From Kitasatospora sp. A2-31 (lineage in GTDB: Bacteria; Actinomycetota; Actinomycetes; Streptomycetales; Streptomycetaceae): DNA of 64,000 nt. The number at the start of each line of letters is the position of its first letter. The first letter of the stretch is position 1. The position numbers were made by a program, and so were the translations under genes. The stretch lies in NCBI RefSeq assembly GCF_022288725.1, contig NZ_JAKNTA010000004.1, positions 592,104-656,103 of the forward strand, in the 5' to 3' direction. The notes beneath the pieces are model-generated. The model searched no databases, had not been told where the DNA came from, and saw only the letters and a list, made by a program, of their open reading frames with translations. This document shows, piece by piece, positions 23,172 through 32,444 of this stretch.

Positions 23172-23585
23172 CCCCCTGGTACGTTCGGACCCGGACGGTG
23201 CCCCCGTGGCCGCCGTGGCGCGCACCCGTGCACCGTCCGAGTACCGCCGGTGCACCGGTGGGCCCGCTGGACAGCCCCGGAGGGCCCCCCTAGCATCGGG
23301 AGAATCCCCGCCCGGGTCCGTGGCCCGCCGGGGTCCGTCTTCGCCCGGTTTCGGGCCTGCGCCCGGGGCGGTGTCCGCACGGACCCGCCCCGGGACGACG
23401 ACGACTAGGGACGTCCGACCCTGGCGCGCACGGGGGGTGATCGCGCAGGTTTGCAGTGATGTGCGACCGATCGGCGTGCGTGTCAGCGACCCGTCCGTCG
23501 CCAGGTGTCGGCCCCGCAGGCCCGGATTCGGCTCCGGTGGCGGGCCCGTGCGACGGACCCGAGAACCGGAGGGCTTCAGTCCGCT
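23172..23585. other. Intergenic region upstream of the AraC/GyrI regulator gene
   Basis: A 414-base stretch without a convincing gene. It holds a TAGCAT that could be a -10 element at about 23292 and many GC-rich short repeats, but no clear terminator for the GyrI-like gene and no tRNA. The regulator's promoter is probably here. Confidence 0.4.
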
Positions 23586-24455
23586 ATGAAGATCGACACG
23601 CTCAGCAGCCACGACGAGCGACTCCGCCGGGCCATCCCGCACATCGTGGCCCAGGTCAGGGACGGTGAGGCGGCCGTCTCCCTGGAGGAGCTCGCGATGG
23701 CCACCAACACCTCTCCCGACTACCTGCGCCGGGTGTTCCGGCACCAGGTCGGCGAACCCATCCACCGGTACGTGCGCAGACTCAGACTCTCCCTCGCGGC
23801 CTACCGGCTGGTGTACGGCGACCGCACGATCATCGACATCGCGGTGAGCGCCGGGTACAACTCGCACGCGGCCTTCACCCGCGCGTTCCGGTCCGCGTAC
23901 GGGATCTGTCCCACCGACCTGCGGACCAATCCGCAGAACACCAGCTGGAACACCGCCGGCGCGGCCGGCACGGACATCCGCCCGGCGGCCATCCCGCAGC
24001 GCCGGGTCGCCTTCTACTCCCACCTCGGCCCGATCGACAGCGCCAACACCGCGTGGGAACGGCTGCGCGGCTGGCTCACCACCCAGGGGCACTGCCCCGC
24101 CCGCTCCAAGGCGCTGGGCGTCTCCTACGACGACCCGGACTTCTTCATCGGCGCCCGGACCAGGCACGACATCTGCGTCCCGGTCTCCGACCGCTTCGAC
24201 CCGCAGACCCGTGACGGCATGGGGGTCCAGGTGGTGCCCGCCTCCACCGGGCTGGCGATGCGTCACGTCGGCCCGCCCGAACTGATTCCGTTCACCTACA
24301 TGCACCTGGCGGTCAGTGCGGCCACCAAGGGCATGCAGCGCACCGAACGCCCGCCCCTTCCTTATTACTTGGAGTTCTCCTCGTTCCCGTCCGCCCACCC
24401 CGAGCGCCAGGTCGCGGTGGACGTCTACCTGATGCCGCACGCCCGTCGGGCCTGA
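23586..24455 (+). CDS. AraC-family regulator with C-terminal GyrI-like effector domain
   Basis: A 289-residue transcription factor. Residues about 10-115 form a double helix-turn-helix: SLEELAMATNTSPDYLRRVFRH and then IIDIAVSAGYNSHAAFTRAF with the usual YGICPTDLR ending. Residues about 130-285 form a GyrI-like ligand-binding domain (RRVAFYSHLGPIDSANTAWERL, ALGVSYDDPDFF, HDICVPVSD, and a final VAVDVYLMP). This is the Rob/SoxS-GyrI architecture, used to sense toxic or pathway compounds. It lies between a GyrI-like protein and an efflux pump and may induce one or both. Confidence 0.87.
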   Translation: MKIDTLSSHDERLRRAIPHIVAQVRDGEAAVSLEELAMATNTSPDYLRRVFRHQVGEPIHRYVRRLRLSLAAYRLVYGDRTIIDIAVSAGYNSHAAFTRAFRSAYGICPTDLRTNPQNTSWNTAGAAGTDIRPAAIPQRRVAFYSHLGPIDSANTAWERLRGWLTTQGHCPARSKALGVSYDDPDFFIGARTRHDICVPVSDRFDPQTRDGMGVQVVPASTGLAMRHVGPPELIPFTYMHLAVSAATKGMQRTERPPLPYYLEFSSFPSAHPERQVAVDVYLMPHARRA

Positions 24456-24744
24456 TCCGCGGCGGCCCGGCGCCCGGGCAGTGGGCACCGGGCCGCCGCC
24501 GGTCGGTCGACCGGCGAGCGGCCGAGGGGGTGGGAGCACCCTGCTCGCCCCCGCACCCCGGGACGCCTGCGACGGTTCGCAGCCGATGCGATCCGCAGGA
24601 GGCGCCCTGGGCCGTCCGGGTGACATAGTGGCCCGCGGACGCGGCATGCTGCCGCGTCAGATCGCGGCACGGGCAAGGTCGTACGGGGGGATTCCCGCAG
24701 GTCGTCGCCCGGTCGCCCGGAAACCAAGCAAAGGATGGTTACCC

Positions 24745-26334
24745 GTGCGGTCCGAGAAGGCTTCGGCCACCTCCGCACCCGTGGCCGCCAGTCAGTCACT
24801 GACCCTGGCGGGCATGCTCTTCGCCGTCTCGATGACCTTCATCGACCAGACGATCATCTCCATCGCCGCCCCGGACATCATCCGGGAGCTGCACCTCTCC
24901 TCCATGGGCATGCAGTGGGTGGTCAACGCCTACCTGCTCGCGCTGGCGGCCTTCTTCGCCCTGGGCGGACGGCTCGCCGACGTCCTCGGCCACAAGCGGA
25001 TGATGGTGGTCGGCACGCTGACCTTCGTCATCGCCTCGGCCCTCTGCGGCGCGGTGCCCTCGGGCGGCGCGGCGCAGACCTGGCTGATCGCCTTCCGGGC
25101 GCTCCAGGGCGTCGGCGCCGCGTTCATGTTCCCGGCCGCGCTCGCGGTCGTGGTCGAGGTCTTTCCGGTGGCGCGGCGCGGCCGCGCGCTGGCGCTCTTC
25201 TTCGGCGTGGCCGGCGGCCTGACCGCGATCGGCCCGATCCTCGGCGGCTGGCTCACCAGCTGGACCTGGCGGGCGATCTTCTGGGTCAACGTGCCGGTCG
25301 CCGTGGTCGCGCTGGTCCTGACCGCGATGGCGAAGATCCGCAACACCCCGCGCAGCGAGCCGATCGACTGGGTCGGCGCGGCCCTGGCGGCGCTCGGCAT
25401 GGGCCTGAGCGTGTGCGGCCTCCAGCAGGCGGCGACCTGGGGCTGGGACAGCCCGGCGACGTGGCTCTGCATCGGCGGCGGCCTCGCCGTGCTGGTCGTC
25501 TTCGTCCTGGTCGAACTGCGCAGCGCGGACCCGCTGATCAAGCTGCGGGTCTTCGCCGACCGCGCGTTCGCGGCCGACAACGCGGTGCTCTTCTTCGCGA
25601 TGATCGCCTTCGTCCCGGTGTTCTTCTTCGCCTCGGTCTACGCCCAGGTGGCTCTCGACCAGTCGGCCAACGACGCCGGCCTGTACCTGCTGATCTTCTT
25701 CGCGGGCTTCGGCCCCGCCTCGCAGATCGGCGGCCGGCTGCTGGACCGCCGCGGCGCCAAGCTGCCGATGATGCTGGGCACCGCGCTCTCCGCCGCCGGC
25801 TTCGCGCTCTGGGCCGGGAAGATCACCGACCTGTCGCTCGGCGCGCAGTGGCCCTACATCGTGATGGCCGGCGCCGGCATCGGCCTGCTGCTCACGGCCG
25901 CCTCGACCGACGCCGTCAACCGCGCGATCGGCGCCTCCTACGGCGAGGTCACCGGCATCACCCAGACCGTGCGCAACTACTCGGCCAGCCTGGGTCTCGC
26001 CGTCCTCGGCACGGTCCTGCTCAACAGCACCACGGCCAACATCGAGAAGACCCTGCAGGGCCAGGGCCTCCCGGCGGACGCCGCGCACAGCACCGCCGAG
26101 ATGATCACCAAGAGCATCACCGGTCACGGGGAGGCGGGCAGTGCCCCGTCCGACGCCCCGGCGGCGCTCATGGCCGCCATCCGCCACGACTTCGCCGCGG
26201 CCAACGGGCCGGTGCTGTACGGCATGGCGGTGGCGCTCGCGGTCGCGTTCGTCTGCGCGCTGCTCCACCCCGGCACCCGGGTGACCGCAGAGTCGGAGCA
26301 CACCGAGAAGGCGGCCGCCGCGACGGCCGCCTGA
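24745..26334 (+). CDS. MFS multidrug exporter, DHA2 (14-TM) type
   Basis: A 529-residue transporter of the EmrB/QacA family, GTG start with AAGGA nine bases upstream. Diagnostic segments are FIDQTIISIAAPDI in TM1, GGRLADVLGHKRMMVVG in loop 2-3 and GPILGGWLTSWTWRAIFWVNVP in motif C. It is distinct in sequence from the transporter at the left end of the window. It follows the AraC/GyrI regulator gene by 289 bases, which suggests drug-induced efflux under that regulator. Its substrate could be the region 1 product. Confidence 0.87.
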   Translation: MRSEKASATSAPVAASQSLTLAGMLFAVSMTFIDQTIISIAAPDIIRELHLSSMGMQWVVNAYLLALAAFFALGGRLADVLGHKRMMVVGTLTFVIASALCGAVPSGGAAQTWLIAFRALQGVGAAFMFPAALAVVVEVFPVARRGRALALFFGVAGGLTAIGPILGGWLTSWTWRAIFWVNVPVAVVALVLTAMAKIRNTPRSEPIDWVGAALAALGMGLSVCGLQQAATWGWDSPATWLCIGGGLAVLVVFVLVELRSADPLIKLRVFADRAFAADNAVLFFAMIAFVPVFFFASVYAQVALDQSANDAGLYLLIFFAGFGPASQIGGRLLDRRGAKLPMMLGTALSAAGFALWAGKITDLSLGAQWPYIVMAGAGIGLLLTAASTDAVNRAIGASYGEVTGITQTVRNYSASLGLAVLGTVLLNSTTANIEKTLQGQGLPADAAHSTAEMITKSITGHGEAGSAPSDAPAALMAAIRHDFAAANGPVLYGMAVALAVAFVCALLHPGTRVTAESEHTEKAAAATAA

Positions 26335-26351
26335 CGTCAGGTCGGACACGG

Positions 26352-26384
26352 GGAGCCGTCGGGTCGCCAGGACCCGGCGGCTCC
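26352..26384. terminator. Hairpin between convergent pump and repressor genes
   Basis: A 14-bp stem with one G-T mismatch (GGAGCCGTCGGGTC with GACCCGGCGGCTCC) and a 5-base loop. It lies in the 76 bases between the MFS pump and the FadR-type repressor, both of which end here, and probably serves both transcripts. Confidence 0.75.
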
Positions 26385-26410
26385 TCGGCGTTCCCGGGTG
26401 AAGCGCTCCG

Positions 26411-27160
26411 CTACGCCAGGAAGCCGCGGAGGAGGGCGGCCGTGGCGGCGAGGTGTTCGTCGGTGGCGCGGCGGGCGGCCTCGCCGTCGCCGGCCAGGAT
26501 CGCCCGGGCCATCGCGCGGTGCTGCTCGGCGGCGTGCTCGATGTTCCGCTCCAGCATCGGGATCGCGTTGAGCAGGTCGTTCAGGCGCATCCGGGCCTCG
26601 GCGATGCCGGCGGCCAGCGTGGGGGAGCCGGTGAGCTCGGCGATGGCGAGGTGGAAGCGCGAGTCCAGCTGCCGGTACTGCTCCGCCGGGGCGTCCTCCA
26701 GGTCGGTCAGGCGGCTCTCCAGGTAGGCCTGCTGCTCGGTGGAGAGGGCCCGCCGCGCGGCGGCCTCGGCGGCGCCGGTCTCCAGCACCTGCCGGTAGGT
26801 CAGCGCGTCCTCCAGCTCGCTGCCGAGGTCGCGGGCGGCCCGCCGCAGCTCGGCGACGTCCGGCGCGGGCATCCGGTAGGTGACGAACGTGCCGCCGTAG
26901 CGGCCGCGGCGGGACTCGACGCACTCGGCCTGCTGGAGGGTGCGCAGCGCCTCGCGCAGGGTCTCGCGGCTGACGCCCAGCCGGGCGGCGAGCTCGCGCT
27001 CGGCCGGGAGCCGGTCGCCGAAGTCGAAGACGCCGAGCTTGATCGCCTGGAGCAGCCGCTCGACGGTCTCCTCGAAGGCGTTGCCGGTCCGCACCGGGCG
27101 GAAGATCGCCCCGGCCTGCCAGTCCAGGCGCGCCCGTGCGCGTGCTTCGTCGAGGTCCAC
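26411..27160 (-). CDS. FadR-family (GntR) transcriptional regulator, EpeR-like
   Basis: A 249-residue regulator: an N-terminal winged helix (LGVFDFGDRLPAERELAARL, then GVSRETLREALRTLQQ) followed by a helical FCD ligand-binding domain (RQVLETGAAEAAARRAL, AEQYRQLDSRFHLAIAEL with the His/Asp metal residues). GTG start, no clear ribosome binding site, so the transcript may be leaderless. It diverges from the amine-utilisation operon, with a 22-bp palindrome between them. In S. coelicolor a FadR-like regulator, EpeR, controls the ethanolamine gene glnA4 beside it, and this is the same arrangement. A repressor released by the amine or its gamma-glutamyl product is the likely role. Confidence 0.87.
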   Translation of the reverse strand: MDLDEARARARLDWQAGAIFRPVRTGNAFEETVERLLQAIKLGVFDFGDRLPAERELAARLGVSRETLREALRTLQQAECVESRRGRYGGTFVTYRMPAPDVAELRRAARDLGSELEDALTYRQVLETGAAEAAARRALSTEQQAYLESRLTDLEDAPAEQYRQLDSRFHLAIAELTGSPTLAAGIAEARMRLNDLLNAIPMLERNIEHAAEQHRAMARAILAGDGEAARRATDEHLAATAALLRGFLA

Positions 27161-27267
27161 GCCCGAATCGTACCCACGGGCGACGCGGGGCGGACCGGCC
27201 CCGTCCGTTCTCCGCCCGGCTCTTGACGCGGGCCGAGCGGGGGGTGAACGATGCTGCCCACCACCCC

Positions 27268-27289
27268 AATGGTCTGGTTCCAGTCCATT
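27268..27289. promoter_or_regulatory. 22-bp palindromic operator between repressor and permease genes
   Basis: The arms AATGGTCTGG and CCAGTCCATT surround a TT centre; allowing two T/A mismatches the whole 22 bases are a perfect palindrome. It lies between the divergent FadR-type gene and the permease gene, about 96 bases before the permease ATG. FadR-type regulators bind palindromes with TGGT-ACCA-like arms of about this size, so it is very probably the operator of the neighbouring regulator. Confidence 0.75.
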
Positions 27290-27384
27290 GCAGAGCCGTC
27301 CGACCGTCGATCCCCGCCGGGGCGGCGCGCCACACTGCCGTGGCCGCGTGCCCCCTCGGCACACCTCAACCCCCAGGGGTGCCC

Positions 27385-28965
27385 ATGACTGACGCACGCT
27401 CACCCGACCACCCTGCCCCGTCGGTGTTTCCGGCGAACACCGCGACCGTTTCCGCCGACGAACAACGGCTCCGCGAACTGGGCTACACCCAGGAGCTGGC
27501 CCGCTCGATGTCGGGCTTCTCCAACTTCGCCGTCTCCTTCTCCATCGTCTCGATCCTCTCCGGCTGCCTGACCCTGTACGGGACGGGGATGAACAACGGC
27601 GGCCCCGCGATGATCATCTGGGGCTGGCCGGTGGTCGGCCTGCTCACGCTCTGCGTGGGGCTGGCCATGGCCGAGATCTGCTCCAGCTACCCCACCGCCG
27701 GCGGGCTCTACTACTGGTCCGCCAAACTGGCCCGCAGCGGCGGTCCGGCCTGGAGCTGGTTCACCGGCTGGTTCAACTTCCTCGGCCAGGTCGCCGTCAC
27801 CGCCGGCGTCGACTACGGCGCCGCCTTCTTCACCAACGCCTTCCTCTCGCTCCAGTTCGGCTTCGAGGCGACCCCCGCGCACACCGTGGAGATCTTCGCC
27901 GCCATCCTGCTGATCCACGGCCTGCTCAACACCCGGGGCGTGAAGCTCGTCGCGCTCCTGAACAACGTCTCCGTCTGGTGGCACCTGGTCGGCGTCGCCG
28001 TCATCGTCGGCGCGCTCGCGCTGCTCCCGGACCGGCACGCCTCCGCCTCCTTCGTGTTCACCGAGTTCGTCGACAACACCGGCTTCCACAACCAGCTCTA
28101 CGTGGCCATGCTCGGCCTGCTGCTGGCCCAGTACACCCTGACCGGCTACGACGCCTCCGCGCACATGACCGAGGAGACCCACGACGCCGCCCGCTCCGGC
28201 CCGCGCGGCATCGTCAACGCCATCACCGTCTCCCTGGGGGCCGGCTGGATCCTGCTGCTCGGTCTCACCTTCGCGATCCGCGACTACGACGGCGCCCTCG
28301 CCAGCGACACCGGCGTCGCTCCCGCCCAGATCTTCATCGACGCCATCGGCACCGGCGGCGCGGAGTTCCTGCTGCTGATCGTGATCGGCGCCCAGTTCTT
28401 CTGCGGGATGGCCTCCGTCACCGCCAACTCCCGCATGATCTACGCCTTCTCCCGCGACGGCGCGCTGCCCGGCTCCGCCCTCTGGCACCGCATCGACCCG
28501 CGCACCCAGACCCCGACGAACGCCGTCTGGCTGGCCACCGGCGGGGCCCTGCTGCTCGGCCTGCCCGCGCTCTGGAACACCACCGCCTACACCGCCGTCA
28601 CCTCGATCTCCGTGATCGGCCTGTACATCTCCTACGTCATCCCGGTCTACCTCCGGCTGCGGCAGGGGGACGCCTTCCCGCGCGGCCCCTGGCACCTGGG
28701 CCGCTGGAGCCGCCCGATCGGCGCGGTCGCCGTCGGCTGGACCGCGTTCATCACCATCGTGTTCATGCTCCCCACCGTCAGCCCGATCACCGCCGAGTCC
28801 TTCAACTACACCCCCGTCGCCGTCCTGGCGGTGGTCGGCTTCGCCGGCCTCTGGTGGCTGGCCTCGGCCCGGCACTGGTTCACCGGCCCGATCATCACCG
28901 GCCCCGCCGCCGACGCGGCACCGCCCGGACCCACCGCACCGGACCCCGAGATGGAGACCCGTTGA
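27385..28965 (+). CDS. APC-family amino acid/amine permease
   Basis: A 526-residue transporter with about 12 membrane segments. It carries the APC-family features ELGYTQELARSMSGFSNFAVSFSIVSIL before and in TM1 and AEICSSYPTAGGLYYW near TM3, with a loop of charged residues at the C-terminus. First gene of the operon; AGGGG lies five bases before the ATG. It overlaps the next gene by four bases. Uptake of an amine such as ethanolamine, GABA or a polyamine fits the following enzymes; which one cannot be told from the sequence. Confidence 0.87.
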   Translation: MTDARSPDHPAPSVFPANTATVSADEQRLRELGYTQELARSMSGFSNFAVSFSIVSILSGCLTLYGTGMNNGGPAMIIWGWPVVGLLTLCVGLAMAEICSSYPTAGGLYYWSAKLARSGGPAWSWFTGWFNFLGQVAVTAGVDYGAAFFTNAFLSLQFGFEATPAHTVEIFAAILLIHGLLNTRGVKLVALLNNVSVWWHLVGVAVIVGALALLPDRHASASFVFTEFVDNTGFHNQLYVAMLGLLLAQYTLTGYDASAHMTEETHDAARSGPRGIVNAITVSLGAGWILLLGLTFAIRDYDGALASDTGVAPAQIFIDAIGTGGAEFLLLIVIGAQFFCGMASVTANSRMIYAFSRDGALPGSALWHRIDPRTQTPTNAVWLATGGALLLGLPALWNTTAYTAVTSISVIGLYISYVIPVYLRLRQGDAFPRGPWHLGRWSRPIGAVAVGWTAFITIVFMLPTVSPITAESFNYTPVAVLAVVGFAGLWWLASARHWFTGPIITGPAADAAPPGPTAPDPEMETR

Positions 28966-30320
28966 ACAGCGCCCGGCTCACCCTCGACGAGCTGCGCACC
29001 CGCGTGGCCGACGGCTCCGTCGACACCGTCGTCCTGGCCATGACCGACATGCAGGGCCGCCTCCAGGGCAAGCGCGTCGCCGCCGAGTACTTCCTCGGCG
29101 ACGTCGTCCCCAACGCCGCCGAGGGCTGCGGCTACCTGCTCGCCGTCGACGTCGACATGAACACCGTGGACGGCTACGAGATCTCCTCCTGGGAGAGCGG
29201 CTACGGCGACCTGGTGCTCCGCCCCGACCTCGACACCCTGCGCGCGGTGCCCTGGCACCCCGCCACCGCGATGGTCCAGTGCGACGTCGCCCACCACGAC
29301 GGCCGCCCGGTCGCCGTCTCCCCGCGGCAGATCCTGCGGCGGCAGCTGGAGCGGCTCGCCGCCCGCGGCTGGCACGCCTACGCGGCCACCGAGCTGGAGT
29401 TCATCGTCTTCCGGGACAGCTACGAACAGGCCTGGGACAAGGACTACAGCCGGCTCACCCCGGCCAACCAGTACAACGTCGACTACTCCATCCTCGGCAC
29501 CGGCCGGATCGAACCGCTGCTGCGCCGGCTGCGCAACGGCATGGCCGGCGCCGGCCTCACCGTCGAGTCCGCCAAGGGCGAGTGCAACCTCGGCCAGCAC
29601 GAGATCGCCTTCAAGTACGCCGACGCCCTCACCACCTGCGACGACCACTCCGTCTACAAGACCGGCGCCAAGGAGATCGCCGCCCAGGAGGGCTGCAGCC
29701 TCACCTTCATGGCCAAGTACGACGAGCGCGAGGGCAACTCCTGTCACGTCCACCTCAGCCTGCGCGACGCCGAGGGCGCGCCGGTCTTCGCCGGTGACCG
29801 GCCGCACGGCTTCTCCCGCACGATGGAGCACTTCCTGGCCGGCCAGCTCGCCTGCCTGGCCGACTTCGCCCTGCTGCTCGCCCCCACCGTCAACTCCTAC
29901 AAGCGCTACGTGCCCGGCAGCTTCGCGCCCACCGCCATCGCCTGGGGCCGCGACAACCGCACCTGCGCCCTGCGGGTGGTCGGCCACGGCCCCTCGCTGC
30001 GCTTCGAGAACCGCGTCCCCGGCGGCGACGTCAACCCCTACCTCGCGATCGCCGCCCTGATCGCGGCCGGCCTGCACGGCGTCGAGCAGCAGCTCGAACT
30101 CGAACCGGAGTTCACCGGCAACGCCTACGCCTCCGACGCACCCCGGGTGCCCGCCACGCTGCGCGACGCGGTGGAGGCCTTCGAACGCAGCGCCGCCGCG
30201 ACCGAGGCCTTCGGCAAGGACGTGGTCCGCCACTACGCCCACGCCGGGCGCACCGAACTCGCCGCCTACGAAAGGGCGGTGACCGACTGGGAGCGTCGCC
30301 GTGGATTCGAGCGGCTCTGA
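28962..30320 (+). CDS. Glutamine synthetase-like gamma-glutamylamine ligase (GlnA4/PuuA type)
   Basis: A 452-residue enzyme of the glutamine synthetase fold. Metal and ATP residues are visible in YAATELEFIVF, AKGECNLGQHEIAFKYAD, FMAKYDEREGNSCHVHLSL and RFENRVPGGDVNPYLAIAAL. The usual Tyr adenylylation site of true GlnA is not seen, as expected for the amine-specific branch. It should attach glutamate to an amine as the first step of breakdown, followed by aldehyde oxidation and removal of glutamate. TTG start inside TTGA, with GGAG five bases upstream. Beside an EpeR-type regulator, the ethanolamine enzyme GlnA4 is the best guess; a polyamine substrate is possible. Confidence 0.85.
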   Translation: MNSARLTLDELRTRVADGSVDTVVLAMTDMQGRLQGKRVAAEYFLGDVVPNAAEGCGYLLAVDVDMNTVDGYEISSWESGYGDLVLRPDLDTLRAVPWHPATAMVQCDVAHHDGRPVAVSPRQILRRQLERLAARGWHAYAATELEFIVFRDSYEQAWDKDYSRLTPANQYNVDYSILGTGRIEPLLRRLRNGMAGAGLTVESAKGECNLGQHEIAFKYADALTTCDDHSVYKTGAKEIAAQEGCSLTFMAKYDEREGNSCHVHLSLRDAEGAPVFAGDRPHGFSRTMEHFLAGQLACLADFALLLAPTVNSYKRYVPGSFAPTAIAWGRDNRTCALRVVGHGPSLRFENRVPGGDVNPYLAIAALIAAGLHGVEQQLELEPEFTGNAYASDAPRVPATLRDAVEAFERSAAATEAFGKDVVRHYAHAGRTELAAYERAVTDWERRRGFERL

Positions 30321-30334
30321 GGGAGGCTCCACCC

Positions 30335-31069
30335 ATGACCCGCGAACCGCACCCGACCCGCGAACCGCAGCGCCGGCCGCTGATCGGCATCACCAGCTAT
30401 CAGGACGAGGCCGCCTGGTCCGTCTGGCGCCAGCGCGCCTCCCTGCTCCCGCAGACGTACGTCGACGCCGTCGTCCGGGCCGGCGGCACCCCCGTCCTGC
30501 TGCCGCCCCAGCCCGGCGGCGCCGAGCACCTGGCCGAGGCCTTGGACGGGCTCGTCCTGGCCGGCGGCCCGGACGTCGACCCGGCCCGCTACGGCGCGGC
30601 CGCCGACCCGCGCACCGGCCCGCCCCACCCCGCCCGCGACGACTGGGAGAACCGGCTGCTGCACGCCGCGCTCGCCCGGGACCTGCCGCTGCTCGGCGTC
30701 TGCCGCGGCATGCAGCTGCTGAACGTCGCCCTCGGCGGCACCCTGCTCCAGCACCTGCCGGAGCGGAGCCACCAGATCGTCCCGGCCGGCTTCGTCCGCC
30801 ACCCGGTCGCGGTCGAGGACGGCAGCCGGCTCGCCGGTGTCCTCGGCACCGCCACCGACGTCTCCTGCTACCACCACCAGGCGGTCGACCGGGTCGGCCG
30901 CGGACTCCAGGTGACCGCCCGGAGTGCCGATGGAACCGTCGAGGCGCTCGAACTGCCCGGCCACCGCTTCGTGCTGGGCGTCCAGTGGCACCCCGAGACC
31001 GACCCCGACGACGACCGCCTGTTCCACGCGTTCCTGACCGCCAGCCAGCCCAGGGAGAACACCCGATGA
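30335..31069 (+). CDS. Gamma-glutamyl hydrolase, class I amidotransferase fold (PuuD-like)
   Basis: A 244-residue class I glutamine-amidotransferase-type (peptidase C26) protein. The nucleophile lies in LPLLGVCRGMQLLNV and the catalytic His-Glu pair in GVQWHPETDPDD. It resembles PuuD, which removes glutamate from gamma-glutamyl-aminobutyrate. GGGAGG is eight bases before the ATG, and the stop overlaps the aldehyde dehydrogenase start by four bases. Its place after the ligase and before the dehydrogenase supports a gamma-glutamylation pathway. Confidence 0.87.
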   Translation: MTREPHPTREPQRRPLIGITSYQDEAAWSVWRQRASLLPQTYVDAVVRAGGTPVLLPPQPGGAEHLAEALDGLVLAGGPDVDPARYGAAADPRTGPPHPARDDWENRLLHAALARDLPLLGVCRGMQLLNVALGGTLLQHLPERSHQIVPAGFVRHPVAVEDGSRLAGVLGTATDVSCYHHQAVDRVGRGLQVTARSADGTVEALELPGHRFVLGVQWHPETDPDDDRLFHAFLTASQPRENTR

Positions 31070-32439
31070 CCGAACCGGACCTCTACGAGGTCGTCAACCC
31101 CGCCACCGAGGAGGTGATCACCACCGTCGAACTGGGCGGAGCCGCCGAGACGGACGCCGCCGTCGCCCGCGCCCGCGCCGCCTTCGACACCTGGCGCCGG
31201 GTCGCCCCGGCCGACCGGGCCCGGCTGCTGCGCGCCTTCGCCGCCGCCGTCGACGCCGACCGCGAGCACCTCGCCGCCCTGGAGGTCGCCAACGCCGGCC
31301 ACACCATCGGCAACGCCCGCTGGGAGGCCGGCAACGCCCGCGACGTCATCGAGTACTACGCCGCCGCCCCCGAGCGGCTCTTCGGCCGCCAGATCCCGGT
31401 GGCCGGCGGCCTCGACGTCACCTTCCAGGAACCGCTCGGGGTGGTCGGCGTCATCGTGCCGTGGAACTTCCCCATGCCGATCGCCGCCTGGGCCCTCGCC
31501 CCCGCCCTCGCGGCCGGCAACACGGTGATCGTCAAGCCGGCGGAGCTCACCCCGCTCACCGCGCTGCGCCTCGGCGAACTCGCCCTGCAGGCGGGCATCC
31601 CGGAGGGCGTGCTGCAGATCCTGCCCGGCCGCGGCACGGTGGTCGGACAGCGCTTCGTCACCCACCCGGACGTGCGCAAGGTGGTGTTCACCGGCTCCAC
31701 CCGGGTCGGCAAGGAGATCATGGCCGGCTGCGCCGCCCGGGTGAAGCCGGTCACCCTCGAACTCGGCGGCAAGAGCGCCAACATCGTCTTCGCCGACGCC
31801 GACCTCGCCAGGGCCGCCGCCACCGCCCCCTACGCCGTCTTCGACAACGCCGGCCAGGACTGCTGCGCCCGCTCCCGGATCCTGGTCGAGGCCTCCGTCC
31901 ACGACGAGTTCATGGCGCTGCTGGAGCCCGCCGTCCGCGGGGTGCGGGTCGGCGACCCGGCCGACGAGAAGACCGAGATGGGCCCGCTGATCTCCGCCGC
32001 CCACCGGGCCAGGGTCGCCTCCTACGTCCCCGACGCCGCGGCCGTCGCCTTCCGCGGCACCGCCCCGGACGGCCCCGGATTCTGGTACCCGCCGACCGTG
32101 CTGGCCCCGGTGCGCCACGACGACCCGGCCTTCACCGAGGAGATCTTCGGCCCGGTGGTCGCCGTCGTCCCGTTCCGCGACGAGGAGGACGCCGTGCGCA
32201 TCGCCAACGCCACCGAGTACGGGCTCTCCGGCTCGATCTGGACCCGCGACGTGGGTCGCGCCCTGCGCGTCTCCCGCGCCGTCGAGGCCGGGAACCTCTC
32301 CGTCAACTCGCACTCCTCGGTGCGCTACACCACCCCGTTCGGCGGCTTCAAGCAGTCCGGCCTCGGCCGCGAGCTCGGCCCGGACGCCCTCGACGCCTTC
32401 ACCCAGACCAAGAACGTCTTCATCTCCACGGAGGAGTGA
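31066..32439 (+). CDS. NAD(P)-dependent aldehyde dehydrogenase
   Basis: A 457-residue ALDH superfamily enzyme. IVPWNFPMPIAAWALAPAL is the start of the cofactor site, GSTRVGKEI the Rossmann turn, LELGGKSANIVF carries the catalytic Glu and NAGQDCCARSRILVE the catalytic Cys, with EEIFGPVV near the end. It should oxidise the gamma-glutamyl-aminoaldehyde produced from the amine. GGGAG before the ATG; ATGA overlap with the hydrolase gene. It is short at the N-terminus compared with 480-500-residue relatives. Confidence 0.9.
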   Translation: MTEPDLYEVVNPATEEVITTVELGGAAETDAAVARARAAFDTWRRVAPADRARLLRAFAAAVDADREHLAALEVANAGHTIGNARWEAGNARDVIEYYAAAPERLFGRQIPVAGGLDVTFQEPLGVVGVIVPWNFPMPIAAWALAPALAAGNTVIVKPAELTPLTALRLGELALQAGIPEGVLQILPGRGTVVGQRFVTHPDVRKVVFTGSTRVGKEIMAGCAARVKPVTLELGGKSANIVFADADLARAAATAPYAVFDNAGQDCCARSRILVEASVHDEFMALLEPAVRGVRVGDPADEKTEMGPLISAAHRARVASYVPDAAAVAFRGTAPDGPGFWYPPTVLAPVRHDDPAFTEEIFGPVVAVVPFRDEEDAVRIANATEYGLSGSIWTRDVGRALRVSRAVEAGNLSVNSHSSVRYTTPFGGFKQSGLGRELGPDALDAFTQTKNVFISTEE

Positions 32440-32444
32440 TCAGC

